NCBI GenBank assembly: GCA_020053915.1
Contig: JAGVMG010000053.1
Coordinates: 43,617 to 107,616 of the forward strand
Direction of reading: 5' to 3'
DNA length: 64,000 bases
DNA from: Parachlamydiales bacterium
Lineage (GTDB): Bacteria; Chlamydiota; Chlamydiia; Chlamydiales; Rhabdochlamydiaceae
Positions 35,152 to 43,267 of this stretch are shown here, piece after piece. Below the pieces are notes generated by a model. That model was not told where the DNA came from. It did no database searches and saw nothing but the letters and a program-made list of their open reading frames with translations. Both the position numbers and the translations under genes were made by a program. Each line of letters starts with the position of its first letter. Within the stretch, counting starts at the first letter, position 1.

Positions 35152-37149
35152 CTAAAGATGCATTTCGAATTCTTCTTCGGAGAGGATCTTGATATTGAGC
35201 TCGCGCGCTTTATCAAACTTCGATCCGGGATCTTCCCCTGCAAGAACATAATCCGTCTTCTGACTTACCGATCCGACGACTTTGCCTCCCCTCTCTTTAA
35301 TCAGGTTTGTGGCTTCTGTACGGGTGTATTTTTTCAGCGCGCCAGTGAGCACGAAGGATTTTCCCGAAAAAAGATGGTCGGTGCGTCGCTTGAGCTTAGG
35401 CGCTACCGGAGTAATTCCTGCTTTTAATAGCTGATGGATCTGTTTCATATGAGCGGCATCGGAAAAATGATCGACAATCGATTGAGCGATTTTCCCGCCC
35501 ACACCCTCAATTTGCTTCAGCTCATCTACCGTCAGTTGTGCAAGCTTATCAATATCTCCCGCTTCTGCAGCGAGAATCTCAGCTGTCCCCTCGCCAACAT
35601 ACTTGATGCCGAGCGCTAAAATAAAACGGGCCAGCGTGACGTGGCGGGATTTGTCGATGCTAGTAAGGAGGTTGCGGATCGATTTTTCTTTAAATCCTTC
35701 GAGTTGAGAGAGCTCTTCTTCTGTAAGCTGATAGAGATCAGAAATCGTTTTGACAAAGCCCTTAGTGAAAAGTTGCTCCACCACTTTTTCTCCGAGATGA
35801 TCAATGTCCATCGCATCTTTGCTGGCAAAAAAGGCGATCTGCCTCATGCACTGCTCGGGACATTCTCGATTAGGACAACGGACTGCGACCTCTTCCTTGC
35901 TGTGAACCACATGAGTGCCGCAAGAGGGACATGTTTTAGGCATGTGCCAAGGATGACTTTCTTTGGGGCGCCGCTTTAAATCGACCTCGACCACTTTGGG
36001 GATCACATCCCCTCCCTTTTCGATAACCACCCAATCTCCAACGCGAATGTCCTTACGCTCAACCTCTTCTTGGTTATGCAAGGTCGCTCGCGCAATCGTG
36101 CTGCCGGCAACAAGCACGGGCTCAAGTTCTGCGACGGGCGTGAGAACACCTGTTCTTCCCACCTGGACGGTGATGGCGTGGATTCGAGTGATGGCCTGCT
36201 CTGGGGCAAATTTATAGGCCACTGCCCAACGGGGACTTTTTCCTGTGCTCCCGAGTTGATCGTGGTATTTGAGTTCATCCACCTTAACGACAATCCCATC
36301 AATATCAAAGGGTAGCTTATGCCGCTCCTTTTCTATCTTGTCGGCAAATTCTAAAATTTCATCGACATCAGAGCAGCGGTAGCGGTGGTGTTTTGCAAAT
36401 GTTGGAAGTCCTAATTTTTCGAGATAGTGGTGACTTTCAAATTGAGTCTCTGTCGGAGGGTTGGTGTCATCGGCAATTCCATAGAATACAGCGCATAAAT
36501 GGCGCTGAGCTGTCTCCTTGGGATCGAGAAGTTTTAACGAGCCTGCTGCGGCATTGCGAGGATTTGCCCACAACTCTTCTCCAGCATCGGCTTTTTCTTT
36601 ATTCAGTTTTTGAAAGACAAGGTGGGGCATGAACACCTCGCCGCGCACTTCTAATTCTTCTGGGACATCGGATCCGGTCAGCTCCAAGGGAACAGCACGG
36701 ATTGTGCGCAGATTTGCCGTGATATCATCCCCTTTTTTTCCATCGCCGCGCGTCAGTGCTTGGATTAGCATCCCGTCTTTGTAGCGCACGGTGACCGCAA
36801 TGCCATCCATTTTAAGCTCTGCGCAAAAGACCGCATGCTCTCTTCCCAGCAATTTATGCACCCGTTTGACAAAATCACAAAGCTCATCGCGCGAATACGT
36901 GTTGGCCAAAGAGAGCATCGGAATCGCGTGGGTAACTTGGGAAAACCCTCTTGTCACACTTTCCAAAACACGTTGCGTAGGAGAGCTTGGAGTGACCCAC
37001 TCCGGATGGTCTTTTTCAATCTCTTCGAGTTTTTTTAAAAGCTGATCATAAGCATAGTCGGAAATGAGAGGTTTCGCTTCGACATAATAATGTTTATCGT
37101 GCTTACGCACTTCCTGGATTAATTTGCGGTATTCTTCTTTTGTTACCAT
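35152..37149 (-). CDS. ligA: NAD-dependent DNA ligase LigA
   Basis: Seals nicks in replication and repair. 665 residues, normal length. Domain Ia with YY...DYAYD (NAD binding), adenylation motif ELKMDG (Lys113), OB fold, four-cysteine zinc finger (CPSC...CPNREC), helix-hairpin-helix repeats (including IEGVGGKIAQSIVDHF) and a C-terminal BRCT domain (~590-665, GKSFVLTGAL). Overlaps the end of glgB by 7 bp, so the two are co-transcribed. Confidence 0.96.
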   Translation of the reverse strand: MVTKEEYRKLIQEVRKHDKHYYVEAKPLISDYAYDQLLKKLEEIEKDHPEWVTPSSPTQRVLESVTRGFSQVTHAIPMLSLANTYSRDELCDFVKRVHKLLGREHAVFCAELKMDGIAVTVRYKDGMLIQALTRGDGKKGDDITANLRTIRAVPLELTGSDVPEELEVRGEVFMPHLVFQKLNKEKADAGEELWANPRNAAAGSLKLLDPKETAQRHLCAVFYGIADDTNPPTETQFESHHYLEKLGLPTFAKHHRYRCSDVDEILEFADKIEKERHKLPFDIDGIVVKVDELKYHDQLGSTGKSPRWAVAYKFAPEQAITRIHAITVQVGRTGVLTPVAELEPVLVAGSTIARATLHNQEEVERKDIRVGDWVVIEKGGDVIPKVVEVDLKRRPKESHPWHMPKTCPSCGTHVVHSKEEVAVRCPNRECPEQCMRQIAFFASKDAMDIDHLGEKVVEQLFTKGFVKTISDLYQLTEEELSQLEGFKEKSIRNLLTSIDKSRHVTLARFILALGIKYVGEGTAEILAAEAGDIDKLAQLTVDELKQIEGVGGKIAQSIVDHFSDAAHMKQIHQLLKAGITPVAPKLKRRTDHLFSGKSFVLTGALKKYTRTEATNLIKERGGKVVGSVSQKTDYVLAGEDPGSKFDKARELNIKILSEEEFEMHL

Positions 37150-39275
37150 TGAATTTCAAACAGTTGTGTGGCAAGCGGGGCTAATTGAATGGTGAGACCA
37201 ATCGCTGTGCCTTCGGGATTATGGACAATTTCTATGTGAGAATTGATTTTGCCAGACCCTCCATATTCTTCTCTATCCGTATTAAACACCTCGCGGCATT
37301 GCCCCACATTCTGAAGACGAATGAAATAGTGGGAATGGTAATCGGGGGTGAAGTTATGAGTAACGAGAAGATAGCGACCTGTTCCTTTGCGCAAGTAAGA
37401 AATTACAGAGTTTTTTCGATCAGAGAAATCCACCCATTCAAATCCCCTCCCATCAAAATCATACTCCCAAAGAGCGGGATTCTCCCGATAAAGATGATTG
37501 AGCTCTTTAAAGAAGCGCTGAAGCTGGTGATGGCGCTCATACTGCAAAAGCTCCCACGCAATTTCCTTTTTACAATTCCACTCTTCCCACTGCCCGATCT
37601 CAGATCCCATAAAAAGCAGCTTTTTTCCCGGCTGGCACATCTGATAACTTCGCAAGAGTTTTAAATTCGCAAACTTCTGCCAATCATCGCCAGGCATCTT
37701 CGACAAAAGGCTCGCTTTCCCATGCACCACTTCATCATGCGATAGGGGAAGTAAGAACCGCTCTGAAAATGCGTAGATCAGACCAAACGTTAATTCATTC
37801 TGATGATGGAACCGATAGATCGGATCTTTGTGAAAATAATGAAGCGTGTCATTCATCCAGCCCATGTTCCACTTGAGATCAAATCCCAGACCTCCCGATT
37901 CCAAAGGATGGGAAACTCCCGTATATGAGCTCGACTCCTCTGCAATCATCCACGCATGGGGAAATCGCTCATGCACAACAGAATTCAAGTGCTTCATGAA
38001 TTCAATCGCATCGAGATTTTCCCGTCCTCCATAGCGATTGGGAATCCACTCCCCTTGCACTCTTCCATAATCAAGATAGAGCATGGAGGCAACCGCATCG
38101 ACGCGCAAACCATCGATATGCATTTTATCGAGCCAAAATAAAGCACTTGCGATCAAAAAATTGCGCACTTCATGCAAGCCATAATTAAAAATCAGCGTGT
38201 TCCAATGCGGATGAAATCCTAAACGGGGATCTTCATGCTCAAACAAATAAGAGCCATCAAACTGAGAGAGCGAGTGATCATCCACGGGGAAATGAGCCGG
38301 CACCCAGTCCAGAAAAACCCCAATCCCCTCGCTGTGCAGATGATCGACAAAGAACTGAAAATCTTCTGGCGTGCCAAAGCGACTTGTCGCCGCAAAAAAA
38401 CCGGTCACCTGATATCCCCACGACTCGTCCAAAGGATGCTCAGAAAGCGGCAGCAGCTCCACATGGGTAAATCCCATCTCGCGACAATACTGCGCAAGCT
38501 CGAGCGCGATCTCCCGATAATTTTTGAAACGATCCCCCTGTTTTTTCCAGGATCCTAAATGCACCTCATAGATATTGATGGGAGAGGCAAAATGACGCCA
38601 GGGGCGCGCTTTTCGATAGTCTTGATCCTTCCACTGATACGCATCGATATCATAGACAACAGAAGCATTGGAAGGGCGCATTTCACTCGACAGCGCGCAG
38701 GGATCTGATTTGAGCCGCAAAAACCCTTTCTCTGTATGGATTTCAAATTTGTACTTCTCATGATTTCCAATCCCAGGAACAAATAGCTCCCACACACCAG
38801 AGGTTTCGATAAGGCGCATCGGATTCACTCGCCCATCCCACTGATTAAAATCTCCAACAAGGGCAACAGCTCGTGCGCGCGGTGCCCACACAGCGAATTT
38901 TGTTCCGCGCACACCCTGATGTTCTACAACACGAGCGCCGAGCACCTCATACAGCTTATAATGCACCCCCTGCCCAAAGAGATAAGCATCCATCTCGCCA
39001 AAGGTGGGAAGAAATGCATAAGGATCCAGCCCAAGCATTCCGCTATGATGATACACACGGTAGTCGTATAAAGTTGTCTCTATAGGGACGCGGTATTCAA
39101 ACACACCTTTAGGATCAACGCGGATCGCCTCGACAATATGCCCCTTCACTTCCAAATACACAGATAGAGCGCCCGGTCGATAGATGCGGATTACCTTCTC
39201 CTTATCATTGAGAGGATGAAGGCCTAAATAAGCATGAGGATTTGCTAACACGAAATCAGTTTGAATAGAGTGCAT
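37143..39275 (-). CDS. glgB: 1,4-alpha-glucan branching enzyme GlgB
   Basis: Introduces alpha-1,6 branches into glycogen. 710 residues from the ATG of MHSIQTDFVLANPHAYLGLH; a TTG five codons earlier is also open, but GGAAG is well placed for the ATG. Two N-terminal CBM48-like segments (second: RGTKFAVWAPRARAVALVGDFNQWDG), then GH13 barrel motifs: DWVPAHFP, GLRVDAVASMLYLDY (nucleophile Asp), AEESS (acid Glu) and PLSHDEVVHGK. Chlamydiae are known to keep a full glycogen pathway. Confidence 0.95.
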   Translation of the reverse strand: MHSIQTDFVLANPHAYLGLHPLNDKEKVIRIYRPGALSVYLEVKGHIVEAIRVDPKGVFEYRVPIETTLYDYRVYHHSGMLGLDPYAFLPTFGEMDAYLFGQGVHYKLYEVLGARVVEHQGVRGTKFAVWAPRARAVALVGDFNQWDGRVNPMRLIETSGVWELFVPGIGNHEKYKFEIHTEKGFLRLKSDPCALSSEMRPSNASVVYDIDAYQWKDQDYRKARPWRHFASPINIYEVHLGSWKKQGDRFKNYREIALELAQYCREMGFTHVELLPLSEHPLDESWGYQVTGFFAATSRFGTPEDFQFFVDHLHSEGIGVFLDWVPAHFPVDDHSLSQFDGSYLFEHEDPRLGFHPHWNTLIFNYGLHEVRNFLIASALFWLDKMHIDGLRVDAVASMLYLDYGRVQGEWIPNRYGGRENLDAIEFMKHLNSVVHERFPHAWMIAEESSSYTGVSHPLESGGLGFDLKWNMGWMNDTLHYFHKDPIYRFHHQNELTFGLIYAFSERFLLPLSHDEVVHGKASLLSKMPGDDWQKFANLKLLRSYQMCQPGKKLLFMGSEIGQWEEWNCKKEIAWELLQYERHHQLQRFFKELNHLYRENPALWEYDFDGRGFEWVDFSDRKNSVISYLRKGTGRYLLVTHNFTPDYHSHYFIRLQNVGQCREVFNTDREEYGGSGKINSHIEIVHNPEGTAIGLTIQLAPLATQLFEIQW

Positions 39276-39355
39276 GGCCTTAACTTCCAAGTAAAGAAAT
39301 CAGATCAAGGGACTCATCGCACTATATTTTTTTTTAGAATGATTGGCAAATGGAT

Positions 39356-39401
39356 TATACATAAACAGCCTGAAGAATTGGCTTTTGGCTGTTTATGTAT
39401 A
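39356..39401. repeat. Perfect 15-bp inverted repeat beside the toxin-antitoxin operon
   Basis: Arms 39356-39370 and 39387-39401, 16-base centre, ending one base before the antitoxin stop. No T-run follows on the minus strand. It may end the toxin-antitoxin mRNA or mark an insertion boundary. Confidence 0.6.
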
Positions 39402-39402
39402 C

Positions 39403-39744
39403 TTACGCGCAGGCATGTACAAGCTTGGCAAGGGTTTTGATTGTTGGGTTCCCGCCTTTAAGAGAATAGACTGTGGATCGTGCAACGGATGCTTCTTTTG
39501 CAACACGACTTTTGTTTACTGCATAAAGGTAAGTTTCTAGAATCTCAATCACACCTTCGGGATCTCCCTCTTTGAGGCATTCCCAAATAGCGCGGCTGAT
39601 CAAATCCTCATCGAGCAGCTCTTCTGTTGGATTACTCTCTCTTACAGCTGCGCTTTTTTTCAGTTTTAACATGCGTTTACATTTAGGTTTCAGTGTACTT
39701 GCAGAGGATCTTTTTCGCTTTTTTGATATCTTTGCTTTGACCAT
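39403..39744 (-). CDS. Antitoxin of a HigA/COG3636 type, helix-turn-helix
   Basis: 113 residues: a long, very basic N-terminal tail (1-35), then ISRAIWECLKEGDPEGVIEILETYL and a helix-turn-helix VAKEASVARSTVYSLKGGNPTIKTLAKL, matching the antidote proteins that pair with COG3657 killer proteins. The start has an ideal ribosome-binding site (AGGAGG, 8 bases before ATG) and lies 62 bp inside the toxin gene, so it is translated from the same mRNA. Toxin-first order as in HigBA. Confidence 0.82.
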   Translation of the reverse strand: MVKAKISKKRKRSSASTLKPKCKRMLKLKKSAAVRESNPTEELLDEDLISRAIWECLKEGDPEGVIEILETYLYAVNKSRVAKEASVARSTVYSLKGGNPTIKTLAKLVHACA

Positions 39745-39988
39745 TTTTATTTCCTCCTAGCAATAACAAGACTTGTGATTCTTCAATATAAGCATAGTAG
39801 ACACGCCTTCCACTTCGCCACTTTAGTTCCCATACGTCGCCATCGACATCTTTGTGATCACCGAAGTGTCCATCTTCTTTAATATGTGCTAAGCGGCCTA
39901 ATATCTGAACTTTGCATTTTTCCGGTTGCTCTGCCAACCATTCATCATATTCGGCCGTATTTAAGACTGTGTATCTATTGCATTTCAT
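39683..39988 (-). CDS. RelE/ParE-superfamily toxin (HigB, COG3657 killer protein)
   Basis: 101 residues with the family hallmarks: AEYDEWLAEQPEKCKVQILGRL, WELKWRSGRRVYYAYIEE and the C-terminal LLLLGGNKNGQSKDIKKAKKI. Members are usually mRNA interferases acting on the ribosome. There is no Shine-Dalgarno before the ATG, and the predicted promoter puts the transcript start at or next to the ATG, so the mRNA may be leaderless for this frame. Overlaps the antitoxin gene. Confidence 0.85.
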   Translation of the reverse strand: MKCNRYTVLNTAEYDEWLAEQPEKCKVQILGRLAHIKEDGHFGDHKDVDGDVWELKWRSGRRVYYAYIEESQVLLLLGGNKNGQSKDIKKAKKILCKYTET

Positions 39989-39993
39989 CTTTA

Positions 39994-40022
39994 AGTGTAG
40001 TTTATATCGGACAGTTTGTCAA
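39994..40022 (-). promoter_or_regulatory. Promoter of the toxin-antitoxin operon
   Basis: TTGACA (40017-40022), 17 bp spacer, TACACT (39994-39999) on the minus strand; predicted start at about 39987, essentially at the toxin ATG. Confidence 0.5.
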
Positions 40023-40191
40023 TACTTATATCGCATTACATTAAGAGAGAGCACGTTAAGCTTTGCGAAAGAATCTGCGAAAGCAAATTTCAAGTCATTC
40101 TTAGGAAGAATTGTAATATTTTAAATTAATACTATCAACTTTTTCTCTAGATCCAACTTGAACTTCAGCTGAAAAACTGAAGCAAACAGCT

Positions 40192-40389
40192 CTACTTCTC
40201 AAAGCGATCGAGGAAAAGAACTTGGGTTCCCTTGAGGGTAAGCTCTGCATACCCATCGTTCACGGGGATGACTTTGCCTTTCTGCGTACGTGCAGTTCTA
40301 AGACGCAACGAGCGGACCTGTTTGGGGAACTCGAGGATGGTCTGGTATTCTAGATAAGCCTCATTACTTAATGCAATAATTTCAAACAA
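40192..40389 (-). pseudogene. Duplicated 3' fragment of the 43268-44368 gene
   Basis: The last 47 codons encode LEFPKQVRSLRLRTARTQ and onward to FLDRFEK, identical at 36 of 47 residues to the C-terminus of the protein at 43268-44368. The upstream 18 residues are unrelated and there is no credible start signal, so this is a truncated duplicate rather than a working gene. It forms a direct repeat with the matching part of the intact gene, and the glycosyltransferase-like gene lies between them. Confidence 0.75.
40197..40345. repeat. Left copy of ~150-bp direct repeat
   Basis: Matches 43273-43421 in the same orientation at roughly four bases in five by eye; both begin TCTCAAAGCGATCGAGGAAA. The copies bracket the 40489-43257 gene. 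Confidence 0.8.
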
Positions 40390-40428
40390 ATAACTTGATT
40401 AAATTAAAAAATAAAATAACATTATAGT

Positions 40429-40459
40429 TTGATATTGCAAAAAAACAATTAACTATAAT
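40429..40459 (+). promoter_or_regulatory. Possible promoter for the glycosyltransferase-like gene
   Basis: TTGATA (40429-40434) and a perfect TATAAT (40454-40459), spacer 19 bp, which is longer than ideal. Confidence 0.4.
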
Positions 40460-40488
40460 AAAATAAACAACCTTAAAGGAAGGTTATC

Positions 40489-43257
40489 ATGACAACAAGA
40501 CTTACAAGTTCCCACAAAAATCAGGACTCTCAAGAAGTGCTTGCCCGCTGGAATGAGAAATATCAAACCTTTGCAGCACAAGCCAAAACATTACAGTCAT
40601 TAAAAGGCAGTGCAAGCCAACACCGCGTGTCCAAAACCTTTCAACAGTACCGTACAGCTTATCAAGATTTAAAAATTGATTTGAAGGTGGAGCTAGCAAA
40701 TCGCCAAAGTCAATCCAACCAAGATCCCATTCTCTCAACCGGTCACGATTGGTTAAGCGGGCTCAAGCAATCGCATCACCAGGTCAAACAATCGATTGCT
40801 CACCTATCCACCCTCAATTCAAAGAGCTCTTTATCCACTCAGATTCACAATTCCAAAGATGCCCATGAGATCTTCAAAACAACGTTCTACCAGCTCGAAA
40901 CAACGAAATCCCTTTCTCAAGATCTTTCTTCTTATATGAAAGGATACTACTCTCTAAAAATGCATCTTGCGACACTACGCCATAGCCTCCCCTCTTCCGA
41001 TTCGCGTTGCACAGTTGTCGATAAGATCAAGCAAAATGCTCGCTCCCTACATCAACACGCGCTTTCTTTTGAAAAAAAGCCTGTTGTTGAATTCCCCCCT
41101 TACACTTTAGAGCTTCGTTTCTCCGGTAATCGCAGCCAAGCTTTGACTATCTCCAACACTAGCGATATCCGGGCTTTCGCAAAAACAGTGGAGGAGCATA
41201 TTCAATCCAGTAACGAATCGGTACGATTAAATTTTCCGCAGCGGTTCTTATCTCTTACTCAAGCCGTTAAAATAGCAAACGACATTCAAAAATTTACAAC
41301 GTCTAAAACTTTGGATTTCGATCATTCCAAGTATCAATCAGGAACGTACTCACAGACCTTCACGATTAGCCCCAAAATTTTAAAAACAGAAGAAACAAAA
41401 AAAGGGGAAATCAAACGCATTTATGCAAATGGAACTCATGAACTCTTTGTTTCAGAAAGTGGATACTATTGTGGCACCCGCTACTTTCCTGATAGCAGAA
41501 AAGAATCGGGGCGATTCAATACGTACGATGGAAACTTGAGTAATGGATACCGCGTAGAGACGGATGGTCAGATTACATTTGTTCATCCTCTTAGTCTCAT
41601 TTCTTCCTATCACACTGCTCCCCCTTTGCACATTGTTGAAGTCGAAGGAAAGCTTGTTGTTTTAGAACAACCACACTCAAAACATATGATTTCAGAGACC
41701 TCTTTGATAGAAGCTTTGATTAAACTAGGTTCAGGTGAAAAAAGCATTAAGCCTGTCTTAGAACATAAAGCCTTTAAAAAGCACAAAGCTGCATTTATTC
41801 AACATATGCTTGGTACAGAACCTTCTGGAACTCCCCGGCTATTTAACTTTTCAAATGTGGTCATCTCCAATGTGCTCGATATTTTGAATATTCGATCGAT
41901 TAACCCTTTAACAATGACAGATCCCACTACAGGCCAAAATCTTTTCCAACATATCGCTAATCGCACGATTGCTTATAATGAAGATCCCCCTCTGATCATC
42001 AAACTCGCAAAAAGTTTTCCCGAAGCATTCCAATTAATCGGAGTAGAAATTATCGAAACTGCTCTAAGAAAAGAAATGGAGTGGGAAAATATACTTTTGT
42101 TGGCCAAACAATTTACAGAAGTAGGAGGACAGTTCGATCTTTACCATCAGATATGGTTGCAAACGGCTCAAGGAGCAGTTCCTGATGCCTCATTTAACCA
42201 GGCACTTACTTCATTCACTCCTGATCAGCGGAGAGTCATCTATAAGACAGCATTCGATTACAATAATCCTCATATTCATGAACCATCGGATATCGCTATA
42301 CAACCTCAGCAATACTCTGTGAATCTCATGTTTATAAATCAGGGCAGAATCCCTTCTTCTCAAAATTTCTTATTTGGGAAAGGATCTTCTCAAGCAGAAC
42401 GAAAGCAATATTTCCGCGATCATTTTATCAAGCCTGTTTCAAAATGGGCAAAAGCTAGCCCTGATACCACTGTAAATGTTTGGGTAGATGGGGAAATGGC
42501 CACGAAAACCGCAATTAGAAAAACAAAGTCCGATCTGTCAAAAAAATTAATAGGAAAAACACATGGCCCCGTGAAGTTTAGAGATATACGGACCCTGGAC
42601 ACTGTTCGCTCCCATCCAGAAGTATTTAGTGAGAAAATGCCTGTCTATTTTCGCGTCGATTTGCTGCGAGCCATCATTGCCGACTCAATCTTAAGAATTA
42701 AAGAAACCCAATTTTTCGTCTACGGCGATCTCGACATGAAAGCTCTTTCTTTGCAAGAACTATTCGATCAGAAAACAGTTCAGCTTCTGAATCGATGGGG
42801 GTTTGTGATGGCCAAAAAAGCTGGAGTTTTAAAGTATGAAAATGGATTTCAGATTATTAATGGAGAACATGAAGCTCTCATGGATTCCCATCGAAAAACA
42901 ATCATCGACATGAACCTCCAAAGAGCCATCCAGAAACCTCAAGAAGTTGACCAACAGCAAGTTTATGACATTTATAAAATGATGATGGCTCATCTGCTTG
43001 AAAAAGAGGGTAGCCGTGGAGTCCTTGAATTCTCAGATGAGAAAGAGTTGGACGGATTGGATACAGCTAAAAAAATGCAGTGGATCATGGTCAACTGGGG
43101 ACCAAAATATCTCTTTTATCTCAACTTTAAGCGTAGAAAAGATGGTGTTGAGGTGAATGCTGCTGATGTTGGAAAAAATTCCATCCCCACAAAGCCTGTT
43201 GTCCTTCCCCCTTCTCGGTTTTTTGGAGGTTCTGGAGCTGCGGTCAGTTATTCGTAA
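40489..43257 (+). CDS. Large orphan protein with a clostridial-toxin-like glycosyltransferase domain
   Basis: 922 residues, no signal peptide. The N-terminal ~600 residues are unrecognised, with helical, Gln/Ser-rich stretches at 1-200. From ~609 a GT-A glycosyltransferase pattern like that of TcdA/TcdB and related effectors appears: YSVNLMFINQGRIP (609-622; family I-x-x-x-W-x-G position), VNVWVDGE (~662-669), then YFRVDLLRAIIADSILR (720-736) leading to VYGDLDM (744-750), where family members have the DxD metal/UDP-sugar site. AAGGAAGG before the ATG supports the start. The gene is flanked by a direct repeat and differs from its housekeeping neighbours. Donor and target are unknown. Confidence 0.6.
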   Translation: MTTRLTSSHKNQDSQEVLARWNEKYQTFAAQAKTLQSLKGSASQHRVSKTFQQYRTAYQDLKIDLKVELANRQSQSNQDPILSTGHDWLSGLKQSHHQVKQSIAHLSTLNSKSSLSTQIHNSKDAHEIFKTTFYQLETTKSLSQDLSSYMKGYYSLKMHLATLRHSLPSSDSRCTVVDKIKQNARSLHQHALSFEKKPVVEFPPYTLELRFSGNRSQALTISNTSDIRAFAKTVEEHIQSSNESVRLNFPQRFLSLTQAVKIANDIQKFTTSKTLDFDHSKYQSGTYSQTFTISPKILKTEETKKGEIKRIYANGTHELFVSESGYYCGTRYFPDSRKESGRFNTYDGNLSNGYRVETDGQITFVHPLSLISSYHTAPPLHIVEVEGKLVVLEQPHSKHMISETSLIEALIKLGSGEKSIKPVLEHKAFKKHKAAFIQHMLGTEPSGTPRLFNFSNVVISNVLDILNIRSINPLTMTDPTTGQNLFQHIANRTIAYNEDPPLIIKLAKSFPEAFQLIGVEIIETALRKEMEWENILLLAKQFTEVGGQFDLYHQIWLQTAQGAVPDASFNQALTSFTPDQRRVIYKTAFDYNNPHIHEPSDIAIQPQQYSVNLMFINQGRIPSSQNFLFGKGSSQAERKQYFRDHFIKPVSKWAKASPDTTVNVWVDGEMATKTAIRKTKSDLSKKLIGKTHGPVKFRDIRTLDTVRSHPEVFSEKMPVYFRVDLLRAIIADSILRIKETQFFVYGDLDMKALSLQELFDQKTVQLLNRWGFVMAKKAGVLKYENGFQIINGEHEALMDSHRKTIIDMNLQRAIQKPQEVDQQQVYDIYKMMMAHLLEKEGSRGVLEFSDEKELDGLDTAKKMQWIMVNWGPKYLFYLNFKRRKDGVEVNAADVGKNSIPTKPVVLPPSRFFGGSGAAVSYS

Positions 43258-43267
43258 GAACCTAAGT

